From Mesorhizobium qingshengii (GTDB taxonomy: Bacteria > Pseudomonadota > Alphaproteobacteria > Rhizobiales > Rhizobiaceae): a stretch of 64,000 bases of DNA. The position numbers and the translations under genes were made by a program. Below are positions 17,862 to 29,792 of this stretch, piece after piece. The notes below the pieces were generated by a model. That model saw only the letters and a program-made list of their open reading frames with translations. It did not search any database and had not been told where the DNA came from. The DNA is taken from the NCBI RefSeq assembly GCF_900103325.1, contig NZ_FMXM01000002.1:672144-736143 (forward strand). Reading direction: 5' to 3'. Numbering within the stretch: the first letter of the stretch is position 1; every line of letters begins with the position of its first letter.

Positions 17862-19834
17862 CAGAGCATCATCCAGGTGACGAGTGCGGCAACGCCGATC
17901 AGCATGGCGAAGGCATAGTGGTAAAGGTAGCCGGTCTGCAGCTTGACGACGCGGTTGGTGACATCGACGACACGTGCCGAAATGCCATCCGGACCAAGTC
18001 CGTCAATGACGGTGCCGTCGCCGGTCTTCCACAGGAAATGACCGAGGCGCTTGGCGGGCCGCACGAACAGGAAGTCGTAGAGCTCGTCGAAATACCATTT
18101 GTTGAGCAGGAAGGCGTAGAGCCCGCGATGCTGCGCCGCAAGGTTCACCGGCATTTCCGGCGAGCGGATGTAGAACTTCCAGGCCAGCGCGAAGCCAATC
18201 AGCATGGCGATGAAGGGGGACAGCTCGACCCACAGCGGCAATTCGTGGATCTCGTGCAGGATGTGGTTGTCCGGCAGCATGAACAGCGACGCCTTCCAGA
18301 ATTCGGCATAGCCCTCGCCGATGAAGGCGCCGTGGAAGATGATGCCGGCAAACAGCGCGCCGGCGGCCAGGATGAACAGCGGCACCAGCATCACCGGCGG
18401 CGATTCATGGACATGGTGCATCACCTCGTGGCTTGCCCGCGGCTTGCCGTGGAAGGTCATGAAGATCAGCCGCCAGGAGTAGAAGGAGGTGAAGCAGGCG
18501 GCGATGACCAGGGCCACGAAGGCGAGGCCGGCAACCGAATTGTGGCCGGCGAAGGCGCTCTCGATGATGGCATCCTTGGAGAAGAAGCCGGCGGTGCCGA
18601 TGACCGTCACCGGAATGCCGACGCCGGTCAGTGCCAGCGTGCCGATCACCATCATCCAGTAGGTGGTCGGGATCAGCTTCCGCAGGCCGCCCATCTTGCG
18701 CATGTCCTGCTCGTCGGAGACGGCATGGATCACCGAGCCCGAGCCGAGGAACAGCAGCGCCTTGAAGAAGGCATGCGTGAACAGGTGGAAGATCGCGGCA
18801 CCATAGGCGCCGACGCCGAGCGCGACGAACATGTAGCCGAGCTGCGAGCAGGTCGAATAGGCGATGACGCGCTTGATGTCGTTCTGGACGAGACCGACGG
18901 TCGCCGCGAAGAAGGCGGTGAAGGCGCCGATGAAGGTCACGACCGTCAGCGCCGAATGCGACAGCTCGAACAGCGGCGACAGGCGCGCCAGCATGAACAC
19001 GCCGGCCGTCACCATGGTGGCGGCATGGATCAGCGCGGACACCGGCGTCGGGCCCTCCATGGCGTCCGGCAGCCAGGTGTGCAGCGGCACCTGCGCCGAC
19101 TTGCCCATCGCGCCCATGAACAGCAGCAGGCAGACGACGGTCATTGCCGCCTGCTTGTCCAGCGCATGGCCGAGGAAGGTCAGCACGGCAGCGCCCTGCG
19201 GGGCGCCTTCGGCCGGGATGAACGTCGCTGCATTGGCGAAAATGGTGCCGAGGTTGACCGAGCCGAACAGCACGAAGAGGCCGAAGATGCCAAGCGCGAA
19301 GCCGAAATCGCCGACGCGGTTGACGACGAAGGCCTTGATGGCGGCGGCATTGGCCGACGGCTTCTTGTACCAGAAACCGATCAGCAGGTAGGAGGCGAGG
19401 CCCACCCCTTCCCAGCCGAAGAACATCTGCACCAGATTGTCAGCCGTCACCAGCATTAGCATGGCGAAGGTGAACAGCGACAGATAGGCGAAGAAGCGCG
19501 GCCGGTTCGGATCGTGGTGCATGTAGCCGATCGAATAGATGTGAACCAGCGCCGACACGGTGTTGACCACCACCAGCATCACCACCGTCAGTGTGTCGAT
19601 CCTCAGCGCCCAGGATGCCTCGAGCCCGCCGGACTGGATCCAGCGCAGCACCGGCACGGTGAACACCTCGCCATGGCCGAAGCCGACGGTGAAGAAAGCG
19701 ATCCACGACAGCACCGCCGAAATCACCAGGAAACCGGAGGTGATATATTCGGACGCCTTGGCGCCGAGCGACGTGCCGAACAGGCCGACGATCAGGAAGC
19801 CGAGCAGTGGAAGGAAGACGATGGCCTGATACAT
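17861..19834 (-). CDS. nuoL: NADH-quinone oxidoreductase subunit L
   Basis: This 657-residue distal proton-pumping subunit has [16 protein letters not shown] near the N-terminus, [18 protein letters not shown] and [20 protein letters not shown] in the antiporter core, then the long lateral helix region. The length is typical for alphaproteobacteria. Confidence 0.96.
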   Translation of the reverse strand: MYQAIVFLPLLGFLIVGLFGTSLGAKASEYITSGFLVISAVLSWIAFFTVGFGHGEVFTVPVLRWIQSGGLEASWALRIDTLTVVMLVVVNTVSALVHIYSIGYMHHDPNRPRFFAYLSLFTFAMLMLVTADNLVQMFFGWEGVGLASYLLIGFWYKKPSANAAAIKAFVVNRVGDFGFALGIFGLFVLFGSVNLGTIFANAATFIPAEGAPQGAAVLTFLGHALDKQAAMTVVCLLLFMGAMGKSAQVPLHTWLPDAMEGPTPVSALIHAATMVTAGVFMLARLSPLFELSHSALTVVTFIGAFTAFFAATVGLVQNDIKRVIAYSTCSQLGYMFVALGVGAYGAAIFHLFTHAFFKALLFLGSGSVIHAVSDEQDMRKMGGLRKLIPTTYWMMVIGTLALTGVGIPVTVIGTAGFFSKDAIIESAFAGHNSVAGLAFVALVIAACFTSFYSWRLIFMTFHGKPRASHEVMHHVHESPPVMLVPLFILAAGALFAGIIFHGAFIGEGYAEFWKASLFMLPDNHILHEIHELPLWVELSPFIAMLIGFALAWKFYIRSPEMPVNLAAQHRGLYAFLLNKWYFDELYDFLFVRPAKRLGHFLWKTGDGTVIDGLGPDGISARVVDVTNRVVKLQTGYLYHYAFAMLIGVAALVTWMML

Positions 19835-19844
19835 GGTGGTTCCG

Positions 19845-20153
19845 TCAACCCTTCATCATGTTCACGTCTTCGACCGCGATCGAGCCGCGGTTGCGGAAGA
19901 AGACGACGAGAATGGCAAGTCCGATGGCAGCCTCGGCCGCCGCGACCGTCAGCACGAACAGCGCGAACACCTGGCCGACCAGATCGCCGAGCGAGGCCGA
20001 GAAGGCGACGAAGTTGATGTTGACCGCAAGCAGGATCAGCTCGATCGACATCAGGATGACGATGACGTTCTTGCGGTTGAGGAAGATGCCGAACACGCCG
20101 AGCGTGAACAGGATCGCCGATACGGTCAGATAATGCGCGATGCCGACAACCAT
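19845..20153 (-). CDS. nuoK: NADH-quinone oxidoreductase subunit K
   Basis: This 102-residue protein has three membrane helices and the conserved acidic residue in [19 protein letters not shown]. It is homologous to MrpC and mitochondrial ND4L. It starts one base after the nuoJ stop. Confidence 0.96.
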   Translation of the reverse strand: MVVGIAHYLTVSAILFTLGVFGIFLNRKNVIVILMSIELILLAVNINFVAFSASLGDLVGQVFALFVLTVAAAEAAIGLAILVVFFRNRGSIAVEDVNMMKG

Positions 20154-20154
20154 C

Positions 20155-20775
20155 TCAGAGTCCCTCGCCCGTCTTGACCTTGCGGATTTCCATGCCGGTC
20201 GCCGGCGTACGGCCGACCTGGGCTGCGATCGACTGCCGCTTGACCCCTTCCTTGTGGCGCAGCGTCAAGACGATGGCGCCGATCATGGCGACCAGCAGGA
20301 TGAGGCCCGAAATCTGGAAGTAGTAGAGGTAGTCCGTATAGAGGATATCGCCGAGTGCGGCCGTGTTCGAACGCGTTGCGAGATCCGGGATGGGTTTCGA
20401 GACCGTCGAGGCGAGCTGCGGCGCGAATGTATAGCCGCCGAGCACGACGATCAGCTCCGCCGCCAGGATCAGCCCGACCAGCGCGCCGATCGGCGCGTAT
20501 TGCAGGGCGCCGCTCTTCAGTTCGGCGAAGTCGACGTCGAGCATCATGACGACGAACAGGAACAGCACCATCACCGCGCCGACATAGACGACGAGCAGGA
20601 TCATCGCCAGGAACTCGGCGCCCGTCAGCATGAACAGGCCGGCGGCGTTGAAGAAGGTCAGGATCAGGAACAGCACCGAATGCACCGGGTTGCGCGACGA
20701 AATGACCATGAACGCCGACGCCACCGCGATAAAGGCGAAGAGGTAGAAAAAGGCCGCCTCTAGTCCACTCAACAT
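20155..20775 (-). CDS. nuoJ: NADH-quinone oxidoreductase subunit J
   Basis: This 206-residue subunit has five helices, including the conserved [19 protein letters not shown] segment next to the E-channel, and a hydrophilic C-terminus. The start codon at 20775 is ATG ([13 protein letters not shown]). A gap of about 127 bp to nuoI is the largest break between genes of this run. Confidence 0.95.
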   Translation of the reverse strand: MLSGLEAAFFYLFAFIAVASAFMVISSRNPVHSVLFLILTFFNAAGLFMLTGAEFLAMILLVVYVGAVMVLFLFVVMMLDVDFAELKSGALQYAPIGALVGLILAAELIVVLGGYTFAPQLASTVSKPIPDLATRSNTAALGDILYTDYLYYFQISGLILLVAMIGAIVLTLRHKEGVKRQSIAAQVGRTPATGMEIRKVKTGEGL

Positions 20776-20902
20776 GGGGTTCCCCCGGGTTCCTGTCCGG
20801 ACGGGCTCTCACCCTGTCCGCTTCTTTGGCCTGGTCCCGCCTCGGGGTTCCAAGCCGCGTTGTCCTTAGACGAGGCCCCTCGCCCCGTCCATGCGTCAAA
20901 TA

Positions 20903-21394
20903 TCAGCGATACGGCGAGTCCAGCGAGATATTGCGCGCCAGTTCGCGCTCCCACCGGTCGCCATTCGCCAACAGCTTGTCCTTGTCGTAGTAAAGTTCCT
21001 CGCGCGTCTCCGTCGCGAATTCGAAATTCGGCCCCTCGACGATGGCGTCGACCGGGCAGGCTTCCTGGCAGAAGCCGCAATAGATGCACTTCACCATGTC
21101 TATGTCATAGCGCACCGTGCGGCGGGTACCATCATTGCGGCGCGGACCCGCCTCGATGGTGATCGCCTGTGCCGGGCAGATCGCCTCGCACAGCTTGCAG
21201 GCAATGCAGCGTTCCTCGCCGTTGGGATAGCGGCGCAAGGCGTGCTCGCCACGGAAGCGCGGACTGGTCGGCCCCTTCTCGTGCGGATAGTTGATCGTCT
21301 CCTTCGGCGCGAAGAACTGGCGCATCGACAGGAAGAAGGCGCTGACGAAATCCTGCAGCAGCAGCGATTTTGCGGCTTGGGACAGAGCGGACAT
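20903..21394 (-). CDS. nuoI: NADH-quinone oxidoreductase subunit I
   Basis: This 163-residue 8Fe-ferredoxin subunit carries clusters N6a and N6b. The two ligand sets [12 protein letters not shown] and [12 protein letters not shown] are complete. I start at ATG 21394, whose A overlaps the nuoH stop. The frame stays open upstream inside nuoH without similarity. Confidence 0.96.
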   Translation of the reverse strand: MSALSQAAKSLLLQDFVSAFFLSMRQFFAPKETINYPHEKGPTSPRFRGEHALRRYPNGEERCIACKLCEAICPAQAITIEAGPRRNDGTRRTVRYDIDMVKCIYCGFCQEACPVDAIVEGPNFEFATETREELYYDKDKLLANGDRWERELARNISLDSPYR

Positions 21395-22437
21395 CACGCA
21401 AACCCCGTGATCTTGAGGAAGGCTGCGGTGGCGACCACCATGAACAGCGAGATCGGCAGGAACACTTTCCAGCCGAGTCGCATCAGCTGGTCGTAGCGGT
21501 AGCGCGGCACGAATGCCTTCACCATGGAAATGCCGAAGAACACGAAGCAGACTTTCAGCACGAACCAGATGACGCCGGGCACCCAGGTGAATGGCGCGAA
21601 GTCGAAGGGCGGCAGCCAGCCACCGAGGAACAGGATGGTGGCCAGCGCGCACATCAGCACGATGGCGACATACTCGCCGAGGAAGAACAGCAGGAACGGC
21701 GTCGACGAATATTCGACCATGTGGCCGGCGACCAGTTCCGATTCGGCTTCGACCAGGTCGAAGGGCGGCCGGTTCGTCTCGGCGAGCGCCGAGATGAAGA
21801 AGATGACGAACATCGGGAACAGCGACAGCCAGTTCCAGTCGAGGAAGGTGTTGGGCAGGCCAAGCCGCGTGCCAAGCCCGTCATGCTGCGACAGCACGAT
21901 GTCGGACAGGTTGAGCGAGCCGGCGGTGAGCAGAACCGTGACGATGACGAAGCCGATCGAGACTTCGTAGGACACCATCTGCGCCGCGGAACGCAGCGCG
22001 CCGAGGAATGGATATTTCGAATTGGACGCCCAGCCGCCCATGATCACGCCATAGACCTCGAGCGAGGAGATGGCGAAGACATAGAGGATGCCGACATTGA
22101 TGTTGGCGATCGCCCAGCCCTGACTGACCGGAATGACCGCCCAGGCCGAGATCGCCAGCACCGCGGACACCAGCGGTGCCAGCAGGAAGACGCCCTTGTT
22201 GGCGCCGGACGGGATGATCGGTTCCTTGAAGACAAACTTCAGCAGGTCGGCGAAAGCTTGCAGCGTGCCCCAGGGGCCGACGACGTTGGGACCGCGGCGC
22301 AGTTGCACCGCCGCCCATATCTTGCGGTCGGCGTAGAGGATGTAGGCGACGAAGACCAGCAGCACGACAATCAGCACGACCGACTTGAGAAGGATCAGCA
22401 GCGCCGGCAGCACGTAGAAGGAGAAGAAAGTATCCAT
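21394..22437 (-). CDS. nuoH: NADH-quinone oxidoreductase subunit H
   Basis: This 347-residue subunit forms the heel of the membrane arm and the quinone entry. It has eight helices with conserved [21 protein letters not shown] and [21 protein letters not shown]. The ATG at 22437 ([11 protein letters not shown]) fits the family start and sits two bases after the nuoG stop. Confidence 0.96.
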   Translation of the reverse strand: MDTFFSFYVLPALLILLKSVVLIVVLLVFVAYILYADRKIWAAVQLRRGPNVVGPWGTLQAFADLLKFVFKEPIIPSGANKGVFLLAPLVSAVLAISAWAVIPVSQGWAIANINVGILYVFAISSLEVYGVIMGGWASNSKYPFLGALRSAAQMVSYEVSIGFVIVTVLLTAGSLNLSDIVLSQHDGLGTRLGLPNTFLDWNWLSLFPMFVIFFISALAETNRPPFDLVEAESELVAGHMVEYSSTPFLLFFLGEYVAIVLMCALATILFLGGWLPPFDFAPFTWVPGVIWFVLKVCFVFFGISMVKAFVPRYRYDQLMRLGWKVFLPISLFMVVATAAFLKITGFA

Positions 22438-22439
22438 GC

Positions 22440-24521
22440 TTATTCCGCCGCCTGCTTGAAGCCGCTCTTGGCCAGCGCCGAGCATTCCGCCATCACGGCC
22501 GATGCCCGCGCGATCGGGTTGGTCAGGTAGAAATCCTTGACCGGCGAGGTGAACGTGCCCTTGTTCAGCCGCCCGCCGAGCTTCGCCACCCTGGCGATGT
22601 CCTCGGCGTTACCGGCCGCGACCTGATCGATGCGGGCCAGATGCGGATACTCGCCGTAGAGCTTGGCGCGCAGCTGCGGCAGCGAATCGAATGGCAGCTT
22701 CTTGCCCAGCACATCCGACAGCGCCCTGATGATCGCCCAGTCTTCGCGGGCATCGCCGGGTGCGAAGCCGGCGCGGTTGGTCTGCTGCACGCGCCCTTCG
22801 GTGTTGACATAAGTGCCCGATTTTTCGGTGTAGGCAGCGCCCGGCAGGATGACGTTGGCGCGGTGCGCGCCGGCGTCGCCATGAGTGCCGATATAGACGA
22901 CGAAGGCGCCGCCGGTCTTGCCCATGTCGATCTCGTCGGCGCCGAGCAGGAACAGCACGTCCATCTCGCCCAGCATGCCGGCAACGCTCTTGCCGCCCTC
23001 GCCCGGCACGAAGCCGAGATCAAGACCACCAACGCGCCCAGCCGCGTTGTGCAGCACGGCAAAGCCGTTCCAGTCAGCCCTTGCGGCATTGACGGCCGTG
23101 CTAAGCTTCGCCGCCTGGCCGAGCACGGCGGCGCCATCGGCGCGCGCCAACGCGCCCTGGCCGACGATGATCAGCGGATGCGTCGCCTTCTTCAGCGTCT
23201 GGAAGAACTTGCCATTGCCGTCGGCCAGATCCTTGAGCGAATCCGGCCCGGCACCCAGCTGTTCATACTCGTAGCGCGTGTCGCCGATATCGCCGATGAC
23301 GCCGACCGGCAGGTTGCCGACCCGCCAGCGCTTGCGGATCCGGGCATTGAGCACGGAGGCTTCATAGCGCGGATTGGCGCCGATGATCAGCACCGCGTCG
23401 GCCTGCTCGATGCCTTCGATGGTCGGGTTGAAGATGTAGCTGGCCCGGCCGAGCGACGGATCGAGCGCCGCGCCATCCTGGCGACAGTCGGTGTTCTTCG
23501 AACCAAGCGAGGCCATCAGCAGCTTCAGCGCGTAGATTTCCTCGACCGCGGCGAGATCGCCAGATATGGCGCCGACCTTGTCGGGGGCCGCCTTCGACAC
23601 CGCGTCCTTGATCGCCGAAAAAGCCTCGGCCCAACTCGCGGGAACCAGCTTGCCATCCTTGCGCACATAGGGGCGGTCGAGGCGCTGCGTGCGCAGGCCG
23701 TCCCAGATGAAGCGGGTCTTGTCGGAAATCCACTCCTCGTTCACCTGCTCGTTGATGCGCGGCAGGATGCGCATCACTTCGCGACCTCTGCTGTCGACGC
23801 GGATCGCCGAACCGACGGCGTCCATCACGTCGATGGATTCGGTCTTGGTCAGCTCCCACGGCCGCGCCTGGAAGGCGAAGGGCTTGGAGGTCAGCGCGCC
23901 GACGGGGCAAAGGTCGATGACGTTGCCCTGCAGCTCCGAGGTCATCGCCTGTTCGAGATAGGTGGTGATCTCGGCGTCCTCGCCACGGCCGATCAGGCCG
24001 AGCTCGGAGATGCCGGCGACCTCGGTGGTGAAGCGGACGCAACGCGTGCAATGAATGCAGCGGTTCATCACCGTCTTGACCAGCGGGCCGATATACTTGT
24101 CTTCGACCGCGCGCTTGTTCTCGTGATAGCGCGAGGAATCGACCCCGAAAGCCATCGCCTGGTCCTGCAGGTCGCACTCGCCGCCCTGGTCGCAGATCGG
24201 GCAATCCAGCGGATGGTTGATGAGCAGGAATTCCATCACGCCTTCGCGGGCCTTCTTGACCATCGGCGTGTTGGTGAAGATTTCCGGCGGCTCGCCATTC
24301 GGGCCGGGACGCAAGTCGCGCACGCCCATGGCACAGGATGCCTGCGGCTTGGGCGGCCCGCCCTTCACCTCGATCAGGCACATGCGGCAGTTGCCAGCGA
24401 TCGACAGCCGCTCATGGAAGCAGAAGCGCGGCACTTCCGCGCCTGCGTCCTCGGCCGCCTGCAGCAGCGTATAGTGGTCGGGTACAGTGATCTCTTTCCC
24501 GTCGACCTTGAGCTTTGCCAT
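22440..24521 (-). CDS. nuoG: NADH-quinone oxidoreductase subunit G
   Basis: This 693-residue iron-sulfur subunit is the largest of the peripheral arm. N-terminal [2Fe-2S] ligands lie in [15 protein letters not shown]. The His/Cys-ligated cluster is in [18 protein letters not shown] and a [4Fe-4S] set in CIHCTRC. A molybdopterin-like, inactive domain follows. I start at 24521 ([11 protein letters not shown]); an earlier ATG at 24551 adds ten unconserved residues. Confidence 0.95.
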   Translation of the reverse strand: MAKLKVDGKEITVPDHYTLLQAAEDAGAEVPRFCFHERLSIAGNCRMCLIEVKGGPPKPQASCAMGVRDLRPGPNGEPPEIFTNTPMVKKAREGVMEFLLINHPLDCPICDQGGECDLQDQAMAFGVDSSRYHENKRAVEDKYIGPLVKTVMNRCIHCTRCVRFTTEVAGISELGLIGRGEDAEITTYLEQAMTSELQGNVIDLCPVGALTSKPFAFQARPWELTKTESIDVMDAVGSAIRVDSRGREVMRILPRINEQVNEEWISDKTRFIWDGLRTQRLDRPYVRKDGKLVPASWAEAFSAIKDAVSKAAPDKVGAISGDLAAVEEIYALKLLMASLGSKNTDCRQDGAALDPSLGRASYIFNPTIEGIEQADAVLIIGANPRYEASVLNARIRKRWRVGNLPVGVIGDIGDTRYEYEQLGAGPDSLKDLADGNGKFFQTLKKATHPLIIVGQGALARADGAAVLGQAAKLSTAVNAARADWNGFAVLHNAAGRVGGLDLGFVPGEGGKSVAGMLGEMDVLFLLGADEIDMGKTGGAFVVYIGTHGDAGAHRANVILPGAAYTEKSGTYVNTEGRVQQTNRAGFAPGDAREDWAIIRALSDVLGKKLPFDSLPQLRAKLYGEYPHLARIDQVAAGNAEDIARVAKLGGRLNKGTFTSPVKDFYLTNPIARASAVMAECSALAKSGFKQAAE

Positions 24522-24594
24522 TCGCCTCAAACCCCTGCGGATTTCCCGCAATCTCTTTTTCCGGGCGCGATCGAAACCGCGTCCCGCATTTCAT

Positions 24595-25290
24595 TCACTT
24601 CTTGACGGCGAGCGCCGCCGCTTGGGCAGTCCAATCGTCGCGGCCGATGCGGCCGGAAAGCGACAGATAGTCCTCGACCCAAGCAACCTCTTCCTGCGTC
24701 CATGCAGCGATCTGGGCATACGTCCAGATGCCGAGGCCGTTCAGCACCTTCTCAAGCTTCGGGCCGACGCCCGATATCGCCTTGAGGTCCGACGGCTTCG
24801 CCGGCTTGTCCATGGCCTTGGGCTGCCTGAAATCCTCCGGCATCAACCCGGCCGGTACCGCGCCCGCTGTCGGGCCGGCATCGACGACTGGCGCCGTGTC
24901 GGCTGCTTCCCTGGCAACCATGTCGGTCACATCCTGCGCGAAGGACTGGGCTTCGGCGATCAAGGTCTTGGTCGCCGCGCGCGCCTTGGAGGCACTTCTT
25001 TCCGTCTCCGACAAGCGCTCGGTGCGCGCCTCGAAGTCGTCGACGATCGGCTGCAGCAGTCGCTGCGAGGCTTCGGCCGCGCCCGAAAGCGCACCCATCC
25101 AGACGCCGAAAGCGTGGTTGGCGAGCCCAATGCCGAGCGCCGACATGGCCGCGACACCAGCAACAGGGTGCGCAAGAAGGTTGACGGCGCTCGCCATCTC
25201 CTTCGGCATCATCCTGGTCAGGTCCTGGTTCATCTTCTCGAGCTGGTCCAAATTGGGCATCAAAGGGTGGGGTGTCGAATACGGCGCCAT
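24595..25290 (-). CDS. Helix-hairpin-helix protein inside the nuo operon, related to the NuoE tail
   Basis: The 231-residue protein lies between nuoF and nuoG. The N-terminal half is helical and phasin-like (about residues 10-110), with Ala-rich and charged stretches and no export signal. The C-terminal 60 residues (DLKAISGVGPKLEKVLNGLG, then IWTYAQIAAW, RIGRDDW) form a helix-hairpin-helix-like domain that is clearly repeated at the end of NuoE. Rhizobial genomes often label such genes NADH-ubiquinone dehydrogenase, without proof. I infer an accessory role in complex I assembly or stability. The start ATG 25290 follows an AGGAGAT ribosome binding site. Confidence 0.8.
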   Translation of the reverse strand: MAPYSTPHPLMPNLDQLEKMNQDLTRMMPKEMASAVNLLAHPVAGVAAMSALGIGLANHAFGVWMGALSGAAEASQRLLQPIVDDFEARTERLSETERSASKARAATKTLIAEAQSFAQDVTDMVAREAADTAPVVDAGPTAGAVPAGLMPEDFRQPKAMDKPAKPSDLKAISGVGPKLEKVLNGLGIWTYAQIAAWTQEEVAWVEDYLSLSGRIGRDDWTAQAAALAVKK

Positions 25291-25368
25291 AGATATCTCC
25301 TGGTCGTTTGTTCGTTCGCCCGCCCCGGCTTTCTTGCTTCGGGCCTTCGCCCGCATTCACAAATTCTT

Positions 25369-26673
25369 CTATTCCGCCGCCACCATCACCGGCTCGGCCC
25401 GATGCGCGTTGCGCGAAAACTCGTCGATGCGACGCTCCACCTCGCCGCGGAAATGCCGCATCAGGCCCTGGATCGGCCATGCCGCCGCATCGCCCAGCGC
25501 ACAGATCGTGTGGCCTTCGACCTGCTTGGTGACATCGAGCAGCATGTCGATCTCGCGCTTCTGCGCCTCACCGCGCACCAGCCGCTCCATCACCCGCCAC
25601 ATCCAGCCGGTGCCTTCGCGGCACGGCGTGCATTGGCCGCAGCTCTCATGCTTGTAGAAGTAGGAAAGCCGCGCGATCGCCTTAACGACATCGGTCGACT
25701 TATCCATAACGATGACAGCCGCCGTGCCGAGGCCGGACTTGAGGTCGCGCAGCGCGTCAAAATCCATCGGCGTGTCGATGATCTGCTCGGCCGGCACCAG
25801 CGGCACCGAGGCACCACCCGGAATGACCGCGAGCAGATTGTCCCAGCCGCCGCGAATGCCGCCGCAATGCGTCTCGATCAGTTCGCGGAACGGGATCGAC
25901 ATCGCCTCTTCGACCGTGCACGGATTGTTGACGTGGCCGGAGACGCAGAACAGCTTGGTGCCGACATTGTTCGGCCGGCCGAAGGACGAGAACCAGGCAG
26001 CACCGCGACGCAGGATGGTCGGCGCCACCGCGATCGATTCAACATTGTTGACGGTGGTCGGGCAGCCATAGAGGCCGACATTGGCCGGGAATGGCGGCTT
26101 CAGCCGGGGCTGGCCCTTCTTGCCTTCCAGGCTTTCGAGCAGCGCCGTCTCCTCACCGCAGATATAAGCGCCGGCGCCGTGATGCATGTAGATGTCGAAG
26201 TCGTAGCCGGACGTGTTGTTCTTGCCGATCAGCTTGGCTTCGTAAGCCTCGTCGATGGCCCGCTGCAACGCCTCGCGCTCGCGGATGAACTCGCCGCGCA
26301 CATAGATGTAGGCGGCAATCGCGCCCATGGCGAAACCGGCGAGCAGCGCACCCTCGACCAGCGTGTGCGGATCATTGCGCAGGATGTCGCGGTCCTTGCA
26401 GGTGCCGGGCTCGGATTCGTCGGCATTGATAACGAGGTAGCTCGGCCGGCCGTCGCTCTGCTTGGGCATGAACGACCATTTCAGGCCGGTCGGGAAGCCG
26501 GCGCCGCCGCGTCCGCGCAGGCCAGACGCCTTCATCTCGTTGACGATCCAGTCGCGCCCCTTGGCAACGATGCCGGGCGTGTTGTCCCAGGCACCGCGCG
26601 CCATCGCGCCGGCCAGCGACTTGTCGAAGAGGCCGTAGATGTTGGTGAAGATACGGTCTTTGTCCTGGAGCAT
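25369..26673 (-). CDS. nuoF: NADH-quinone oxidoreductase subunit F
   Basis: This 434-residue subunit binds NADH, FMN and [4Fe-4S] cluster N3. The nucleotide-binding glycine motif [16 protein letters not shown] is at 51-66 and the cluster ligands are in [15 protein letters not shown] near residue 350 and a later CALGDAAAW Cys. I start at ATG 26673 ([14 protein letters not shown]). An upstream ATG at 26727 would overlap nuoE. Confidence 0.96.
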   Translation of the reverse strand: MLQDKDRIFTNIYGLFDKSLAGAMARGAWDNTPGIVAKGRDWIVNEMKASGLRGRGGAGFPTGLKWSFMPKQSDGRPSYLVINADESEPGTCKDRDILRNDPHTLVEGALLAGFAMGAIAAYIYVRGEFIREREALQRAIDEAYEAKLIGKNNTSGYDFDIYMHHGAGAYICGEETALLESLEGKKGQPRLKPPFPANVGLYGCPTTVNNVESIAVAPTILRRGAAWFSSFGRPNNVGTKLFCVSGHVNNPCTVEEAMSIPFRELIETHCGGIRGGWDNLLAVIPGGASVPLVPAEQIIDTPMDFDALRDLKSGLGTAAVIVMDKSTDVVKAIARLSYFYKHESCGQCTPCREGTGWMWRVMERLVRGEAQKREIDMLLDVTKQVEGHTICALGDAAAWPIQGLMRHFRGEVERRIDEFSRNAHRAEPVMVAAE

Positions 26674-26683
26674 TTTTCGTCCC

Positions 26684-27982
26684 TCAGACCGGCTTCTTGC
26701 CGAAGACGCGGATGTATTCGGCGACACCGCCCTTGGCGAGCGCCTTGGCCTGCTTGACCCAGTCGTCGCGCTCGATACGGCCTTGGAAAGAGAGGTAGCC
26801 GTCCACCCACTCGCGCTCGGCCTTCCTCCACGACGCGACCTGCGCGAAGGTGAAGATGCCTAGCGTATGCAGGATGCTCTCGATCTTCGGGCCTACGCCG
26901 GAGATTAGCTTGAGATCGTCGACCAGCGCCGGTTTGGCGATGCCGGCCGGGCGGTTCTTGTCTTCCAGCGACGGTTTGGCGGCAGCCTTCGCGGCCGGCG
27001 CCTTGGTTTCCGGTGCCTTGTAAGCAGCGGCAGGCTCGGCCTTGGTCTTGGGACCATTGCGCTGCTTGGAGACCTGCTCGACCTCTGGAGCGGCCGTGTT
27101 GGCATTGGCGGCCGAATGCAGCGGTGCGGCCACACTCGCCGCCTTTTCAGCCGCCGGCGCGACCTTGGTCTTTGAGGGTGTCTTCAAGGCCGGGCTGGTT
27201 TCAGGGGCATCGGTCTTTGGCTTGCTGGCATTCGAAGGCGCCGCCGGGGCGGCCGATGCCTGCGCCGCCGGTGCGGCAGCGGCCGGAGCGGTGGCAGCAG
27301 CTGGTGCCGCGTCCTTGGCGGCCTTGGTGGCTGCCTTGGCTTCCTTGTCGCGGGTCGACTTGAGGATCGCCTTTTCGCTCTTGAGCGTCGTCAGGCCAGA
27401 GGCCGGCTCCGAGCCGGCGCGGCCGTTCTGCGGTCCCGGGGCCACCGAGGCACCCTTGCCGGACTCGTAGAGATCGATGATCTCGGCAAGCCGTTCCGGC
27501 GTCAGATCCTCGAACGTGTCCTTGAAGATCATCACCATCGGCGCGTTGACGCAGGCGCCGAGGCATTCGACCTCTTCCCACGACAAGGTGCCCTTGTCGT
27601 TGGTGTGGAACTGGTCGTGATGGATCTTGGAGCGGCACACATCCATCAGCGCTTCGGAGCCGCGCAGCATGCAGGGCGTGGTCCCGCAGACCTGGATGTG
27701 CGCGCGCGTGCCGACCGGGTTCAGCTGGTACTGCGTGTAGAAGGTCGCGACTTCGAGGCCACGGATTCGAGGCATGCCGAGCATGTCCGAAATCGTCTCG
27801 ATCGCCGCCTTCGTCACCCAGCCTTCCTGCTCCTGCGCCAGCATCAAAAGCGGGATGATCGCCGACTGTTCGCGGCCCTTCGGGTACTTCTTGATCCATT
27901 GCTTCGCCGCTGCCGCGTTCGCCCGGTTGAAGGCGAAGGATGCTGGCTGGACGCTGGCTTCTGCGAGACGGCGGACTGACAT
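26684..27982 (-). CDS. nuoE: NADH-quinone oxidoreductase subunit E with long C-terminal extension
   Basis: Residues 1-180 are a normal NuoE (24-kDa) thioredoxin-like [2Fe-2S] subunit with ligands C99, C104, C140 and C144. The protein then continues to 432 residues, about twice the E. coli length. An Ala/Lys/Pro-rich linker (about 190-360) leads to a C-terminal domain ([35 protein letters not shown]) that matches the tail of the separate protein between nuoF and nuoG. The extension is a lineage feature of rhizobia as far as I know; its function is not established. Confidence 0.94.
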   Translation of the reverse strand: MSVRRLAEASVQPASFAFNRANAAAAKQWIKKYPKGREQSAIIPLLMLAQEQEGWVTKAAIETISDMLGMPRIRGLEVATFYTQYQLNPVGTRAHIQVCGTTPCMLRGSEALMDVCRSKIHHDQFHTNDKGTLSWEEVECLGACVNAPMVMIFKDTFEDLTPERLAEIIDLYESGKGASVAPGPQNGRAGSEPASGLTTLKSEKAILKSTRDKEAKAATKAAKDAAPAAATAPAAAAPAAQASAAPAAPSNASKPKTDAPETSPALKTPSKTKVAPAAEKAASVAAPLHSAANANTAAPEVEQVSKQRNGPKTKAEPAAAYKAPETKAPAAKAAAKPSLEDKNRPAGIAKPALVDDLKLISGVGPKIESILHTLGIFTFAQVASWRKAEREWVDGYLSFQGRIERDDWVKQAKALAKGGVAEYIRVFGKKPV

Positions 27983-29173
27983 TTAGCGATCGACCTCACC
28001 AAACACGATGTCGAGGGAGCCGAGAACGGCGGTGACGTCGGCCAGCATGTGGCCGCGGCAGAGGAAATCCATAGCTTGCAGATGCGCGAAGCCGGGTGCG
28101 CGCAGCTTGCAGCGATAGGGCTTGTTGGAGCCGTCGGAGACCAGGTAGACGCCGAACTCGCCCTTTGGCGCCTCGACGGCAGCATAGACCTCGCCGGCCG
28201 GCACGCGGTAGCCCTCGGTGTAGAGCTTGAAGTGATGGATCAGCGCTTCCATCGAGCGCTTCATCGCCTGGCGCTTGGGCGGCACCACCTTGCCGTCGAG
28301 GTTCGACACCGGGCCGGTGCTTTCCTTGCCGAGCAGGAGATCGACGCACTGGCGCATGATCTTCGCCGACTGGCGCATCTCTTCCATGCGCACGAGGTAA
28401 CGGTCGTAGCAGTCGCCATTCTTGCCGATCGGAATGTCGAAGTCCATTTCCGAATAGCATTCATAGGGCTGCGACTTGCGCAGGTCCCAGGGCGCGCCAG
28501 AACCGCGCACCATGACGCCGGAAAAGCCCCAGGCCCAGGCGTCGGCCAAGGAGACCGTGCCGATGTCGACATTGCGCTGCTTGAAGATGCGATTGCCGGT
28601 CAAAAGCGCATCGAGATCGTCGATCGACTTCAGGAACGGGTCGATCCACTTGCCGATGTCCTCGACCAGCTTCTGCGGCAGGTCCTGGTGGACGCCGCCG
28701 GGACGGAAATAGGCGGCATGCATGCGCGAGCCGGAGGCGCGCTCATAGAACACCATCAGCTTTTCGCGTTCGACGAAGCCCCACAGCGGCGGCGTCAGCG
28801 CGCCGACGTCCATCGCCTGCGTCGTCACATTGAGGATGTGCGACATGATGCGGCCGATTTCGCAGTAGAGCACGCGGATCAGCTGGCCGCGCTTCGGCAC
28901 GTCGATGCCGAGCAGGCGCTCGGCGGCGAGCGCGAAGGCATGCTCCTGGTTCATCGGCGCGCAATAGTCGAGCCGGTCGAGATAAGGTATGGCCTGCAGA
29001 TAGGTCTTGGCCTCGATCAGCTTTTCCGTGCCGCGGTGCAGCAGCCCGATATGCGGATCGACGCGATCGACGACTTCGCCGTCGAGCTCCAGCACAAGGC
29101 GCAAAACGCCGTGCGCCGCCGGATGTTGCGGGCCGAAATTGATGTTGAAATTGCGGACGGAGGTTTCAGCCAT
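27983..29173 (-). CDS. nuoD: NADH-quinone oxidoreductase subunit D
   Basis: This 396-residue 49-kDa-type subunit forms the quinone-binding pocket with NuoB. Conserved [33 protein letters not shown] and a C-terminal region ending [13 protein letters not shown] are present. nuoC and nuoD are separate genes here, unlike in E. coli. The nuoE start follows directly with no gap. Confidence 0.96.
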   Translation of the reverse strand: MAETSVRNFNINFGPQHPAAHGVLRLVLELDGEVVDRVDPHIGLLHRGTEKLIEAKTYLQAIPYLDRLDYCAPMNQEHAFALAAERLLGIDVPKRGQLIRVLYCEIGRIMSHILNVTTQAMDVGALTPPLWGFVEREKLMVFYERASGSRMHAAYFRPGGVHQDLPQKLVEDIGKWIDPFLKSIDDLDALLTGNRIFKQRNVDIGTVSLADAWAWGFSGVMVRGSGAPWDLRKSQPYECYSEMDFDIPIGKNGDCYDRYLVRMEEMRQSAKIMRQCVDLLLGKESTGPVSNLDGKVVPPKRQAMKRSMEALIHHFKLYTEGYRVPAGEVYAAVEAPKGEFGVYLVSDGSNKPYRCKLRAPGFAHLQAMDFLCRGHMLADVTAVLGSLDIVFGEVDR

Positions 29174-29182
29174 TCTGGCGCC

Positions 29183-29788
29183 TCAATTCGTCTTGGCTTT
29201 TTCGTCCCCGGGCAGCACGTAGTCGGTGCCTTCCCAGGGGGAAAGAAAATCGAAATTGCGGAATTCCTGCTTGAGCTCGACCGGCTCGTAGATGACGCGC
29301 TTGGCCTCGTCGTCGTAGCGCACTTCGACGAAACCGGTCAGCGGGAAATCCTTGCGCAGCGGATGGCCTTCGAAACCGTAATCGGTCAACAGGCGGCGCA
29401 GGTCGGGATGGCCCGAGAACAGCACGCCATAGAGATCGTAGGTCTCGCGCTCGAACCAGTCGGCGCCGGGATAGACGTCGGTGATCGACGGCACCATCGT
29501 CTCCTCGTCGGCCTGCACCTTGACGCGGATGCGCACGTTCTGCTTCGGCGACAACAAGTGATAGACGACGTCGAAGCGCTTGGCCCGCGACGGATAGTCG
29601 GCGCCGCAGACGTCGATGATCGAGATGAACTGGCAGCGCGCATCGTCGCGCAGGAAGGTCATCACCTCGACCAGATCGCGCGGCTCGACATGGACGGTGA
29701 GTTCGCCATAAGCGATATCAGCGTCATTCACGCGGCCGATCAGCTTCTCGCCGAGATAGGTCGACAGTTCGCTCAGGGATGCGGTCAT
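29183..29788 (-). CDS. nuoC: NADH-quinone oxidoreductase subunit C
   Basis: This 201-residue 30-kDa-type subunit has the signature [20 protein letters not shown] and [19 protein letters not shown] start at ATG 29788 ([12 protein letters not shown]), four bases past the nuoB stop; the open frame further upstream is the shadow of nuoB. Confidence 0.95.
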   Translation of the reverse strand: MTASLSELSTYLGEKLIGRVNDADIAYGELTVHVEPRDLVEVMTFLRDDARCQFISIIDVCGADYPSRAKRFDVVYHLLSPKQNVRIRVKVQADEETMVPSITDVYPGADWFERETYDLYGVLFSGHPDLRRLLTDYGFEGHPLRKDFPLTGFVEVRYDDEAKRVIYEPVELKQEFRNFDFLSPWEGTDYVLPGDEKAKTN

Positions 29789-29792
29789 GGAT

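Noticed and set aside
20776..20902. Missing gene between nuoI and nuoJ
   Set aside because: The 127-bp gap has no start with a ribosome binding site in frame and encodes nothing recognisable; it is only a spacer.
22641..24605. 654-codon open frame antisense to nuoG
   Set aside because: NuoG with all cluster ligands is on the other strand; no domain can be seen in this frame.
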